A DNA stretch of 64,000 bases from Schistocerca nitens (taxonomy: Eukaryota; Arthropoda; Insecta; Orthoptera; Acrididae), in contig NC_064619.1 of assembly GCF_023898315.1 (NCBI RefSeq), positions 371,272,150-371,336,149 of the forward strand. Reading direction: 5' to 3'. The notes below the pieces were generated by a model. That model ran no database searches, had not been told where the DNA came from, and worked only from the letters and a program-made list of their open reading frames with translations. A program made the translations under genes and the position numbers. Numbering within the stretch: the stretch's first letter is position 1; each line of letters begins with the position of its first letter. Shown piece after piece: positions 47,501 through 57,900 of the stretch.

Positions 47501-50500
47501 GCAGAGTATCCACGTAGATGCTGGTGTAGACGTATATGCTGCTGCCATCCTTATGGCATGGCATGTGATGTCATTGGTGCTTGCTTCAGTACCATAAAAG
47601 TTAATTTCCATTGCGCACCTACAGTGCTCACTTCAACCTTTGGATGGCAGGGCCCCAAGCTGTGCTTACCTGCAGGCCACAATCCTTATTGAGGGTGTTG
47701 TCAAAAATTTTTATCTTAATTGCTTTTTTTAATTGTGCTATGCCAGAAACTTAGTCTGTGTAGTAAGAGATGTATTGTCAAATTCAATATGTCAGTTTTC
47801 TAAAGCATGCTTTGTTATTGCTGATTGCTGAGGGTGAAGGTGAAAACATCTCTCGTGTTCTACACAGTGCTGTTCAATAGTAGGCACACTCTAGCTGACA
47901 AAACTGTCCACACTTGCATGGTATTCTCTTTACTCTGGATTTTTGAGGTCTACATTCTCTCTCACAGGCTTCATGAGTTGTCGAATTTTTGCTGGAACTC
48001 TGGAGACGATTTTATGCTTGTTAGGATCCAGCTAATCTTTCCTGTTACTGAGCCACATAATGACAAAAAATGCAGCCCTCTTTGAGTCCTCTTTGGGGTC
48101 CTTCTGTTTACATGTTTTTAGAAAGACGAGTTGTGAAATGTGGTGGTTGTTTAGCTGTTTTCCTTGAATACTTTCTCTAAGTGGCTCAGTTCCTTTGCCA
48201 GGTTTTCAGCATCAAAGATGCCTTTTGCTTGATGCATCAAGATCCTCAGAACATAATGTTTTTGCAATGAATGATGATAGTTGTTAGCATGCAGATATTG
48301 GTCTGTGTGGGTGAGTTTCCAGTAAGGTAAACCTCGACTCTCAAGAAGTCTTCATTGGAAGAGTGCCATTAAAAATTTCCTCCCTTGGGCAACTTGGCCA
48401 CCTACGTAATATCGCCTTCCAAATGTTCACAAGAACAACATATCTGTACATCCCATCATGAGCACAATTGAATTACTGACTCATGAAACATCCGGCCAGC
48501 CTCATTACTTCACATGTTGGTCACTGTGTGGGCCACACAAAGAACATGACTGACTTCATCGGTCAAATAAAATGCCTGTCTTGGATAAGGAGATACTATG
48601 ATCAGCTTTGATGTGGTGTCATTATTCAAGCGCATTCACATAGTAGATTCTATATACCTGCTTTGTTATTTGACGGCACTGTTGTGGATTTATTTAAGTA
48701 CATTCTGACGTCGTCGTTTGGAGACTATTTTCACCAGACAAATGGCGTAGCTCCAGTTATACCCAATTGTGTGTGGAATACTTCGAGGACATCGACCTGG
48801 ACACAGCTCCTGTAAAGTGTAGTTGCTTTTTATCATTACTTCGATGACATGTTTGTTGGCTGCATTCATGAACATGAAAAGCTGGGAGAATTCTTGGACC
48901 GTGTCAACAACGTCCATGACAGCACCAAATTCAAGGAGGAGGTAGACAATTTGTGTCTTACCATTCCTTGATGTCATCATCTGCTGTAATGCAAATGGGT
49001 GCCTCAGCCACAATGTTTATCAGAAACATTCTTTTCTGAGGTCCTTGGTGCATCGAGTGGAAACCATGTCAGACACTGAAAACCTGGCGAAGGAACTGAG
49101 CCACTTATGGAAAGTATTCAAGGAAAACAACTGCAACAACCACCAGATTTTGCAAGCCATCATTCCAAAAACACTTAAGCAGGAGAACCATGAGGAGGAC
49201 TCCAAGAAGGTAGCACTTTTGCAATTCTGCGGCTCAGTAACAGGAAAAATTAGCCAGCATAAAAATTGATTTGGATATCAGTGTGTATGGGTGTGTGGGG
49301 GGGGGGGGGGGGTATATTTTGTCGGACAGACTGCGTATGCTATTGTACAGGGCTGTGTAGAACATGAGAGATGCTTTCGCCTTGGGTACCCTGAAATCAG
49401 TGAGAGCAGAACATACCACAAAAAACGGATATCATATTACATTTGACAAGACCTCCATTATTGCATGGGCTAATAATTTCTGGGCTAGTGTAATAAAGAA
49501 AAGATAAAGAAAAAATTTGTGACCACACTCTTATTAAAAATGGCAGTGTGAATCTAAGCACAGTTTAGGACCCGGCCATTGGAAGGTTGAAGCGGGCACA
49601 GCAGACGTGTAACAAAAACATTATCTTATGGCACTGCAGTGAGCATCACTGATGTCACAGAAGGCAGTGTGGTTGTATAAGAATGGAAGCAGTAGCCAAA
49701 AGACAGTCGCTAATTGACAATGACCAAGGAGTACTCGGCTGACATCTTGTGGATTTTAAACCATTTGATGCAGCAGGAAGCTAGAGAGAATTTTATTGTT
49801 ATTGTATAATGTACACTTGTCACTTGGTTATGTGTCTTTCCTTGTCATGTATGTATTTGATGAAACCTGTGTCATGTACTTGATCAATGGTTGATATATG
49901 AATATGAAAAGGATCACTACAAGATGTAGTTTCCAGGATACCACTCCATTTCCCATGGTATCTTCTCTTGGAGTAATGTTGAATGATGTGGCCAATAGTC
50001 TGCTCTGATGCTCCAGTCACTTTTGGGGCTATTAACAATACCTCATTTGTTTCGGACAGCCACAATTCTGGCATGGTCCACTGACACCTTATCTTCCTGC
50101 ATAGTTCATCCTCTGATGACAATTTAATCAGATCTTTATTGTTCCCATAAATGCCCATCATGTGATTTGCAAATACACCTATCAGATAATACGACCAGAA
50201 CATGACTTGTACTTTATTTTACCACGGTAATGGGAATATAATTTTGTAGTCCAGGGAATTGAGGAATAAATATCCTTACAACATGTAAGAAATGTACCTC
50301 TAACTACATGCTACTATGTCAGTCCCATAAAGCTAAAGAAGTCTCTCACTATGAACATTATTGCTGGCAATAGTAGCAGAATTTTCTATATTAGTTTCAA
50401 TACATTCAGACAGTGCCTAATGCCCTGTAAGGCTACTCTTTGAGCTTAGAAATGTAGGTGATTTATGGACTTCAGTTTTGTGTTTATGTGGGCTCAGATT

Positions 50501-51494
50501 AGCTCAAAGTGACTTTTTATACAATTAAATATTAGCCACTAAACTATTAAGCATAGGTTGTTCAGTTACATTACAGCCATATGTGATACAATGTTATTGG
50601 TCTGACAGTACCTTATTTTGCTAGGGGTTTTATATGATCGTGTGATGAACGTAGGATTCATTTGCAATGCCTTATGGTTAATATTTACAATATGTGCTAT
50701 TAATTGCATGTCATTTTATAACATAAATTTTAAATTTAATATTATATTCTGGCATGTAACTGTACACGGACTGGATGAAAGTCTAAAATTACTATTTTTT
50801 GTTTTCCTTTTTCCCTTTTGCCCCCCTCCCTCCCTGAGAATCTAGACTTTTGGAAACTAAATTATTTTCCATTTTGTAATAAACATGAACAGTCACCGAG
50901 GCTTTAAATTTATACCCATTGTTCTTGATTTTGTTTATTTTTTACTTTGCAGTGTTGCGTTTGGGCAGGTGTTTGGATGTGCTTTACGGGGCTTTGTCAT
51001 CTGTGCAATATCCTGATTTGACCCTGAGGATAACTTGTACACTGTCCAGAATTGCTAATGCCTTGTACTTGTTGGCTGACCATATTCTTTGGTTTGGCAG
51101 AACAGGCGTGTTAAATATCAACAGTGCCAAATGGAATCAAGTTGCAAATAAGTATTGGCTGTACTCCATTGTCATGAATTTAGTGCGGGATGTTTATGAG
51201 ATACTGCAGATTGTGAAATATGAGACTCATAACTGTATAGGACTTAAACGCATGGGTAGCCCTGATTACTACAGAAAGCCTGCAACAGATAAACTATCTG
51301 TAATTAAGTTTGTGCAAGAACACAAGGATGTTGTTATTGACACAGTGAAAAATGGTTGTGACTTCTTCATTCCAATGTCTGCTCTGGGCTATATCAGATT
51401 AAATCCTGGTACAGTTGGTGTACTTGGTGTGATTTCTTCAGTGGCAGCTATCATAAGTCTCGTCGATCCTTTCGCCCGGCTTTCACCAGCATAA
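34330..51494 (+). CDS. PEX11B: Peroxisomal membrane protein PEX11 (PEX11B-like), 237 aa, three exons
   Basis: The exons are 34330-34385 (MEVIVKLNSQTAGRDKLVR; donor gtgag), 36562-36677 (LLQYTSKFAWHYM to FSSFRK; acceptor tttttcag, donor gtaagt) and 50953-51494 (LLRLGRCLDVLYGALSS to the stop TAA). Lengths 56+116+542 give exactly 238 codons. The protein matches PEX11 along its length: N-terminal amphipathic region, the KLLRLG motif, DHILWFGRTG, the YYLFS-like segment KYWLYSIVMNLVRDVYEI, then DVVIDTVKNGCDFFIPMSALG and a hydrophobic C-terminal helix (GVLGVISSVAAIISLVDPF). PEX11 proteins elongate and tubulate peroxisomal membrane during peroxisome division. Intron 1 is 2.2 kb and contains a Tc1 relic. 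Intron 2 is 14.3 kb and contains LINEs, Penelope pieces and MITEs. A strong donor-like 'acg|gtaagt' lies 9 nt after the stop. Confidence 0.93.
34900..36040 (-). mobile_element. Tc1-like transposon relic in PEX11 intron 1
   Basis: The minus strand reads DQAPCQKAKSVGTLLDENGV followed by LLWPGNSPDMHITENVWATV (about 35149-35000). These are the second aspartate block and the PGNSPDLNPIENLW block of Tc1 transposases (DD34E type). An N-terminal DNA-binding segment lies near 36000-35830 (LSREVQHTASNCFQTRISHQ). A G run and stops interrupt the copy. A possible left end 'cagaagtggccatattatta' lies near 34768, but I could not find its inverted partner. Confidence 0.7.
36678..38334. other. PEX11 intron 2, proximal part; SINE-like patch
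   Basis: Mostly unrecognised intron sequence. At about 36850-37030 there is a tRNA-SINE-like patch: 'ccagtggtaggtcactgg', a B-box-like 'gtgatcaaatatctg', then 'cctttgagaaggg' and 'ggcaaattcctccctctcc'. The patch resembles the SINE at 631-785 in layout. It is too diverged to call firmly. Confidence 0.4.
38335..38510. repeat. Left arm of a long inverted repeat (partner 41180-41420)
   Basis: The segment 'ttggcactcttaaaaag' through 'ataattaatagatgtcaa', 'aaaatttataatttgatgtt' and 'gctaaaaattgggtatttt' reappears reverse-complemented at 41180-41420. The arm is well over 150 bp at high similarity. The two arms enclose about 2.7 kb that includes a transposase-like relic. Confidence 0.8.
38667..38706. 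repeat. Poly(T) tract
   Basis: About 40 uninterrupted T. On the minus strand this would be a poly(A) tail, but no retrogene or LINE body is recognisable beside it. Confidence 0.95.
39150..40160 (+). pseudogene. DDE-like transposase relic of an unrecognised family
   Basis: The first plus-strand frame (39152-39412) reads LIVLMDFAEYYSFVVKDAAQ then GFHWENSQAAVHPFVAYCVD. After a stop it continues as KIYYFTDDSVALYKNYKNFM, then NIGAEWNLFSTIHGKSPCDG and VGGTT. A third block (39844-40158) reads FPQLSPGCYVACIYDNKLWI, then GHVAEVSVVENDVVIKFMHL. I recall the DFAE..., YFSDG...QYKN and E.....HGK.PCDGVGG pattern from many uncharacterised arthropod and cnidarian proteins. The spaced D, D and E/D residues fit a DDE-type transposase. 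That is inference. At least four stops or frame changes are present. Its place between long inverted repeats supports transposon origin. Confidence 0.55.
40407..40650 (-). mobile_element. tRNA-derived SINE with 13 bp target duplication
   Basis: On the minus strand it runs from the head 'gtccgcagctcatggtctcg' with B-box-like 'gagtttgattc' to a (CAT)n-rich tail. It is flanked by perfect 13 bp direct repeats TGCATTGGTATTG at 40394-40406 and 40651-40663. The perfect duplication implies fairly recent insertion into the older transposase relic region. Confidence 0.85.
40855..41065. mobile_element. MITE arm plus (CA)n, same family as 18950-19192
   Basis: It begins 'gagaaggaaagttgctactc', then 'agcagagatgctgggttgcg', 'cacaattaaagctttcggcc' and 'aaggcctttgtcagcag', followed by a (CA)n run of about 67 bases (40968-41035). 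The opposite arm is missing. Confidence 0.7.
41180..41420. repeat. Right arm of the long inverted repeat (partner 38335-38510)
   Basis: It is the reverse complement of the left arm, covering 'aaaatacccaatttttag', 'gctagcaacatcaaattata' and 'tgacatctatt'. It ends near 41425, where the 3' end of the RTE LINE begins, so the outer edge may have been cut by that insertion. Confidence 0.8.
41446..41540. repeat. (GGT)n / (GTGGTC)n tail of the RTE LINE
   Basis: On the plus strand about 19 GGT units are followed by hexamers 'gtggtc' up to the LINE's last codons. RTE-type LINEs commonly end in such simple repeats. Confidence 0.9.
41446..44790 (-). mobile_element. RTE-clade LINE, near full length, in PEX11 intron 2
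   Basis: Read on the minus strand the element has a 5' region (44790-44450), an endonuclease (GAWNVRSLNRAGRLENLKRD, VVISEVRWQE, VMGDWNSRVGN), an RT and a C-terminal tail ending ASNQSQD at 41543. RT motifs are NKAPGIDKIPLELL, EDQFGFRRNVGTQEAILTLR, FLAFVDLDKAFDNVDW and FADDIVIL near 42290. The 3' end is a microsatellite of CCACGA then CCA units (41446-41540). The ORF is broken by roughly six stops or frameshifts, but long open pieces show it is fairly young. RTE elements move by target-primed reverse transcription. Confidence 0.85.
44791..45229. other. PEX11 intron 2; no gene recognised
   Basis: Unrecognised intron sequence just upstream of the RTE 5' end. No motif is supportable. Confidence 0.5.
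45230..45375. mobile_element. MITE arm fragment, same family as 18950-19192
   Basis: It begins 'aaaaggaaacttgctactca', then 'agcagagatgctgagccac', 'aggcacaacaaaaagactg' and 'tttcagccagtaaggc'. The last segment is duplicated once (aggcacaacaaaa...cggccagtaaggc). No opposite arm follows. Confidence 0.65.
45460..47530 (+). mobile_element. CR1-type LINE, second copy, 5'-truncated
   Basis: The RT is well preserved: [88 protein letters not shown], then WCENWQLTLNNEECEVIHMS, KYLDITIMNNLIW and EYCCAVWDPYHIGLTEHIKK. It matches the element at 12691-16694 in order and motif (for example RSLEEHSVPKDWK and EYCSPVWDPYQIGL). The endonuclease is absent. The 3' end reads 'gatgaaccctctgccaggca' to 'gcagagtatccacgtagatg'. 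A few frameshifts are present. Confidence 0.8.
47640..48690 (-). mobile_element. Penelope-like element fragment, minus strand
   Basis: The minus strand reads KLTHTDQYLHANNYHHSLQK, then HYVLRILMHQAKGIFDAENL and AKELSHLEKVFKEN. This matches the conserved Penelope RT thumb region (VYRKPTHTDLYLHA.SHHHP.QK...L..LVHRA..I.D...L..EL.HL...F..NGY). Downstream is a decayed region in the position of the GIY-YIG endonuclease. Penelope-like elements encode an RT related to telomerase with a GIY-YIG nuclease. Stops are present. Confidence 0.7.
48700..49780 (+). mobile_element. Penelope-like element fragment, plus strand
   Basis: The RT region reads GDYFHQTNGVAP, a catalytic-like FDDMFVGCIHEHEKLGEFLD, VNNVHDSTKFKEEV and FLDVIICCNANG. 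It then continues LVHRVETMSDTENLAKELSH and NCNNHQILQAI (49045-49190). A GIY-YIG-like segment follows: VYFVGQTAYA, then CVEHERCFRLGYPE. A short deletion lies between NVYQK and SFLRSLVHR, relative to the minus-strand copy. It is head to head with that copy. Confidence 0.7.
49781..50952. other. Distal PEX11 intron 2
   Basis: AT-rich intron sequence leading to the acceptor 'tttactttgcag' at 50941-50952. A 127-codon minus-strand frame at 50203-49820 is the only sizeable open frame. It matches nothing I recognise and I do not claim it as a gene. Confidence 0.5.
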
Positions 51495-51503
51495 CTCAGT
51501 ACG

Positions 51504-52455
51504 GTAAGTATTTTTATTTTCTGATGTACACAACAACTTTTTTGTAGATATGACAAATTTTACAACAAACATTTAACACATATAACTCCGTTAATGCTAG
51601 TTTGAGTGGATGATTGTCCTTACTTATATCATAAACTGAATTCTTAAGTTCAGAAATATAGTTTTCATTTGTTTTACGTTTTCTGTCATTCCTTACCTGC
51701 AGAAATACCTGGTGCAAGTTTTTCAGTTTGATCCCATCTTCTGACTGGAGAGTTTCTAACCTACATTAGTAATGCTACCACAATGAGGAGCCTAAAGTTT
51801 AATTTGGAATCCGAACCTTCTGTCATTATGGTAAATCTTCATGTAATTGAGAGGTGAAGTCTAAGTAAAAGGCAGACTGAAAATGCCACGTGGTCTGACC
51901 AGAATTTGATATTGTGATTCGTTTGTTTTCATGCAAGTTTTGCCACTAGACCTCTAGGTCCAATGCAGAGGATATGCCATCAGTGATTGAATAGCATTGC
52001 TGCATGATGGTGGCAGACAGCACAGGGTGGGCAGGCTTGTGAGATAGTTCACCACAGGCAGGGAAGATGAGATTAACAAGGCAGGAAAGTTGTGATGAAC
52101 AAATGTTTACTAATATTAAGTGCCAGGGAAAATGTATTAAACCCAATTATGTATTAGACCAATTTGGTAACATGCTATTCAGTAGGCACACAATTTCCAC
52201 CCTAAACTTTTAGTGTGTAACCGGAAAGAATCGCACATTCTCCATTGACACTGGACATTCATTGTAAGAAACATGTGGTAAGCAGATTTAGTGTGGACAG
52301 ACTCTATGTACATGCTACAAAAATTATATTGCAAGTATCTTCTGAAACAGCAGATAAATGTGTCTGATGACTCTTAGAGAATACATCACAGTTAAGTACC
52401 AATCTACTGTCATACAAAAAATAATAGAAATTGCCATTCTGTTTATTTGCTTTAG
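51504..52455 (+). other. Possible 3' UTR intron or downstream flank of PEX11
   Basis: It opens with a donor-like 'gtaagt' at 51504-51509 and closes with an acceptor-like 'tttatttgctttag' at 52442-52455. If both are used, PEX11 transcripts have a 952 nt intron after the stop codon. The stop-to-junction distance of 9 nt would not be expected to trigger nonsense-mediated decay. Otherwise it is plain flank. Confidence 0.35.
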
Positions 52456-52595
52456 TGGCATGTCAGACTTACAATATGCTGAAGGATGTAGTTAAGGCTC
52501 CATCTTTAATAAATGAGATGTATGAGCTGATTCAGCAGAGTAGCAATAAATTGCCAGCTAAATTGGCCACACTATTTCAGAAGACGTATTTGTGA
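52456..52595 (+). CDS. Orphan exon-like ORF (about 46 codons)
   Basis: After an acceptor-like 'ttgctttag' the frame reads ACQTYNMLKDVVKAPSLINE, then MYELIQQSSNKLPAKLATLF and QKTYL, ending at TGA 52593-52595. Upstream of the acceptor the same frame closes at TAG 52425-52427. The peptide is balanced and helix-prone, unlike random translation of AT-rich intron. I do not recognise it. The exon starts in phase 1, the same phase left by PEX11 exon 2, so a transcript skipping exon 3 would stay in frame. Alternatives are the last exon of a separate gene, or a chance ORF in a PEX11 3' UTR exon. Confidence 0.35.
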
Positions 52596-53299
52596 CAAGA
52601 TATTGACATGTTTTTATTTATTGTGTGCAATGTACATTTGTTCCCCTAATTTCCATTTCTGCATATGATTATTAATAGCCCTTGAATTTTACTTATATGA
52701 TGAACACTTTGCTTGAAATGTCATCAATTAGAGCAAGGAAATACTTCAGTAGGGCACTTGAACGGGGGGGGGGGGGCTATGGAATTGCTATTATACAAAT
52801 AGAAAATATTGACCTAGTATTTGTGTGGACCTGTGTAAACCATGTGTGGACCTGTGTAAACCATTTTGGGGTGTTAAGTATTTCCTTGCCTTAATTGATG
52901 ATTAAGGGAAACATTCAGCATCACCTGAAATAAGTCAGACACATTACTAATCAGATTTGAGAAACTGTTGAAAGAAAAATGGGGTGGGGGGAATGTGTAT
53001 TCCACACACAGGTGTGTCAATGATGCTCCGAGAAATTTCTTAATGGTGGGAAGGATCTCTCATGAGAAAAGTTAAACATGTGCTGGAACAAAGTGGTGTT
53101 GCCGAAAGGAACAATCAGAGTAACTGAAAATTAAAGAAGGAGGGAAATAAGATTAGAGTTCAATAGTCTGAGTGCTTACTGTATAAGCCTTTGTGATTCT
53201 GGCAAGAAGCAGGTTTAGTAGCACTATATAGAAATGGGCCTAGAAATACATCAGTTTCATCCAAATATGGTATTGTGATAATCTGAAAGCCTTCAGATT
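52596..53299. other. No gene recognised
   Basis: Contains a G run (about 52766-52776) and a 21 bp tandem duplication around 52829-52862 (tgtgtggacctgtgtaaacca twice). Otherwise unremarkable AT-rich flank. Confidence 0.5.
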
Positions 53300-54420
53300 A
53301 CTTAAAACCCCACTGAAATTCCAACTCACCTCCGAAAGTACTAAGATTATTGGCAAACCTCAATTTTTACTACTTCTCCTCAAACTAAAATTCTCTTTTC
53401 TAATTTTCTCCTTGGTTTCCTTCAGCACTTGGACAGGTTAAATGTCTGAGAGGCTACAACCCTTTCTCACTCCCTTCTCAACTCTTCCTAATCCTTTCCT
53501 GCCGTCTGACTCTTATAATTACAGCTTTATTTCTCTATAAGTGGTAGATAACATTTTTCTTCTGTATTTTACCCACTATAGCTTCAGAATTAGTGTGTAT
53601 TCCAGTCAACACTGTCAAAACGGTTGTCTGAAGCTACAAATGCAGTAACTGTTGGTCCGCCTTTTTCCAGTCTATCCCCCGAGGTAACTAGTGGGGTCAG
53701 CATTGCCTTGCATGTTATACATTTCTCTGGGACCCAGACTGATAGACACTGACATACCACAGAAATTTTCCCATTTATTCTGTAAATAATTCATGTTAGT
53801 ATCTTGTAGTTGTAGCTTACTAAACTAATAATTAGGTAATATTCATAACCATCAGCACAGACCTTCTTTGTTATTGGTATTGCTAGCCCTCTTGAAGTCT
53901 GACAGTAGGTATTTAGAATGTCTTGTATACCAGGTCACAGTTTTGTCAAGGCTGGTACTCCCAAGCTCTAAGACTACTTCAGGGGCTTTCTTTGACTTAA
54001 ATCTTTCAATGCTCTGTCAAATTCTTCTCATAGTATTATCTCTCATTTCATATGACATCTGCAACACACTGTGTACCATCAGATCACATGGAATAAATAA
54101 ATAAATAAATCTAGTTTTGCCTCCCTTTACATAATATTGCCCTTAAGTTTGTTTTCTTTTTATAGCTCTCTTATATATTTCCTCTGCCTTTCAGCCTTCC
54201 CTTCTTTCCTTAGTACTGACTTGCCATTTGAGCTATCACTATTCATAAAGCTGTTTCTTTTTGTCCGAAGGTTTCTTAACTTTTCTGACAGATGACATCT
54301 TTTGCCCATAACAAAGCATGCTTCCATAGCTTTCCTTTTCTTGTCTAGCCATTCCTCCTTTGCCATTTTGTACTTTATCAGTCTAATTTTCTAGGTGCCT
54401 ACAGTCCTTCACGCTTGGTT
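53300..54420 (-). mobile_element. Old RTE-type LINE relic
   Basis: It aligns by eye with the antisense of the RTE copy at 41446-44790. Examples are 'gaggctacaaccctttctca', 'actgtcaaaacggttgtctg', 'gtagtatcttgtagttgtag' and 'tttcctctgcctttcagcct'. Read minus it spans the linker through the RT palm. It is heavily diverged and of an age like the relic at 27365-28480. Confidence 0.65.
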
Positions 54421-54889
54421 CGTGTACGGTCTTTTTCCTTTTGTTAATTACATAAAAGATCTCTTGCATTTTCCAGAGACTGTTACTGCACTTTGTCTTT
54501 TTGCCTATTTGAGCCTCTGCTGCATTCACTATTTCACCTCTCAAAGTTATTCATTCATTTTCTGTTGTGTGAGAGGTAGTTGCAAAGTTTTGTGACCTCA
54601 GAAGAAAGGTTACATAATTGAATTTTTGTTGGCAGTTACTTGTTCACAGTTTTGGTAAATATTGAAGTCCTTGTGCCACAGTACCATGTTGCTCGAGGAA
54701 CCAAAAAAATGTGGCGCATTTCACTGATACAGTTTAGTGTAGAAATTTTTTTTCTGCACTTGACGGGAATAACACTGGGACAATCCTTTCTGAGGTGATG
54801 GAAGTGTGTCTCAGTGATGCACCATTGTATGGCACAGTGGTTAGGTGGTATGGACATTTCTATTGTGGATAAACTAGTCTGAAAGGAGC

Positions 54890-54890
<1 letters not shown>
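54421..54890. other. No gene recognised
   Basis: Between the RTE relic and the TAA microsatellite. A patch near 54780-54840 (ggtgatggaagtgtgtctca, ggcacagtggttaggtggta) is faintly transposase-like but cannot be supported. Confidence 0.4.

Positions 54891-54948
<58 letters not shown>
54891..54948. repeat. (TAA)n microsatellite, 5' flank of the Dong-like LINE
   Basis: A perfect trinucleotide run of about 19 units that ends exactly where the LINE's 5' sequence (cccgtggaggcccgggaaaa) begins. A short TAA run also follows the LINE at 58698-58709. Confidence 0.95.
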
Positions 54949-54949
<1 letters not shown>

Positions 54950-57900
54950 CCGTGGAGGCCCGGGAAAAGAATAGGCCTCCGGTATGTTCTGCCAGTCGTA
55001 AAAGGCGACGAAAAGAACAAACCACTAATAGGGCTAACCCCCCTTTAGTGTGATTAGTTGGTTCAGGACAGAACTAAAGAAGCCTCGGACAAGCGCCGTC
55101 ATGGTCGGGGACGACGCTTGAACCCTATGCCTGCCCACAATGGTAACGACACTGCTAGCCAACTGGAAAATGATTTAAATCCAAATAGAGGTGTTTTGCA
55201 GGATATGCTTCCTGCAACCACCCTAGAAGGAAAACAAAGACAGAGGATGAGATGGTCAGATGAAGTTAATCGACACCTCATGTTCTGTTATTACCAAGCA
55301 ACAAACCTAGGAACCAACACAACTGGATACAGATCACAAGTATACACAACATTTATTACCAGATACCCAGAATTAAAATTTTTAACAGAACAACGACTAG
55401 CTGATCAGATCCGTGTAATAATCAAAAATAACAGGATACCCCAGTCAGAATTAGAAAACATCAAACAGCAAGTACAACAAATACTGGAACAAAATAATGT
55501 GCAATCAGAAGAAGAAGAAAATACAGTAATGGGCTCAAACATCCCAGAGCAAACAAACAAAGAACAACACGCACCAATTAAACAATCAGAGGAAAACGAA
55601 ATGTTAAGACAGCCACCAGAACAAGCACAAATAGAACACGAAGTGACACAGATGTTAGATATAGAAGAAAAATTTCAGCTAACATATATAGAATACAAAG
55701 ACACAAATACAGACATTAGACCATTCTTGCATAGACCACCAAATAACCCACAAGTCGAAACAACAATAAAAACTATCAACACAATCATACACAACAAAAT
55801 AAATGGAAAAAACAACTATGGAAGAGTTACAACTACTGGTTTATATAGGAGCACTCACTACACTAAATATACACACTAGGCAGAGATCAGAACCAACCAA
55901 CACACAGAAGAAACCCACAAAACCAGCATGGCAACACAGGCTACAGATCAGAATAGAAAGACTGAGAAAAGACATCGGACAGCTAACACAATTTATAAGA
56001 AATGAAATGTCGGAAAAAAAACGAAAAAGGTTAGGTAAAATCTCACAACAAGAAGCGATAGAGCAATTAGATGAAAAGAAGCAGAAATTACAAGCATTGG
56101 CCAAATGACTTAGAAGATACAAAAAAAGTGAAAATAGAAGGAAACAAAACCAAACATTCAACACAAACCAAAAGAAATTTTACCAGACAATAGATAACAC
56201 ACACATTAAAATAGACAATCCACCAAACATAACAGACATGGAACACTTCTGGAGCAACATATGGTCAAACCCAGTACAACATAACAGGCATGCACGGTGG
56301 ATACAAGCAGAAACACACACATACAAGATGATACCACAAATGCCTGAAGTGATTATTTTGCAACATGAAGTCACCCAAGCAATTAATTCTACTCACAATT
56401 GGAAAGCCCCTGGAAAAGGTAAAATAGCAAATTTCTGGCAAAAGAAGTTCACCTCAACACATTCACATCTAACTAAATTATTTAACAGTTACATTGCAGA
56501 CCCATACACATTCCCTGATACACTTACACAAGGAATAACTTATCTGAAACCTAAAGATCAAGCAGACACAGCAAACCCAGCTAAATATCACCCCATAACA
56601 TGCCTACCAACAATATACAAAATATTAACTTCAGTCATTACACAGAAATTAATGACACATACAACACAGAACAAAATTATAAATGAAGAACAAAAAGGCT
56701 GTTGCAAAGGAGCACGAGGATGTAAAGAGCAACTGATAATAGATGCAGAGGTGACATATCAAGCTAAAACTAAACAAAGGTCGCTACACTATGCATACAT
56801 TGATTACCAAAAAGCTTTTGATAGTGTACCCCACTCATGGTTACTACAAATATTGGAAATACACAAAGTAGATCCTAAATTGATACAGTTCCTAAACATA
56901 GTAATGAAAAATTGGAAAACCACACTTAATATCCAAACAAATTCAAATAATATCACATCACAGCCAATATAGATTAAGCGTGGAATATACCAAGGAGACT
57001 CATTAAGTCCTTTCTGGTTCTGCCTTGCTCTGAACCCACTATCCAACATGCTAAATAATACAAATTATGGATACAATTTTACTGGAACATACCCACACAA
57101 AATCACACATTTGCTATACATGGATGATCTAAAACTACTGGCAGCAACAAATCAACAACTCAACCAATTACTAAAGATAACAGATGTATTCAGCAATGAT
57201 ATAAATATGGCTTTTGGAACAGACAAATGTAAGAAAAATAGCATAGTCAAGGGAAAACACACTAAACAAGAAGATTACATATTGGATAACCACAGCGACT
57301 GCATAGAAGCGATGGAAAAAACAGATGCCTATAAATATCTACGATACAGACAAAAAATAGGAATAGATAATACAAATATTAAAGAACTAAAAGAAAAATA
57401 TAGACAAAGACTAACAAAAATACTGCAAACAGAATTGACAGCAAGAAACAAGACAAAAGCTATAAATACTTATGCTATACCAATATTGAACTACTCATTT
57501 GGAGTAGTGAAATGGAGTAACACAGACCTAGAAGCACTCAATACACGTACACGATCACAATGCCACAAATATAGAATACATCACATACATTCAGCAACTG
57601 AAAGATTCACATTAAGCAGAAAGGAAGGAGGAAGGGTATTTATCGACATAAAAAACCTACATTATGGACAGGTAGACAATTTAAGAAAATTCTTTATAGA
57701 ACGAGCAGAAACTAGCAAAATACACAAAGCAATCACTCATATAAACACATCGGCTACACCACTGCAATTTCGTAGCCACTTCTACAACCCTTTAGATCAC
57801 ATAACATCAACAGATATGAAGAAAGTAAATTGGAAAAAGAAAACACTACATGGCAAGCACCCGTATCATCTAACACAGCCACACATCGATCAAGACGCAT

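Noticed and set aside
49820-50203. 127-codon minus-strand frame
   Set aside because: No recognised motif, no splice or promoter context, and it lies in a decayed intron next to Penelope remains. It is left as unsupported.
52829-52862. 21 bp tandem duplication as a regulatory repeat
   Set aside because: Only two copies and no further context. It is a simple local duplication.
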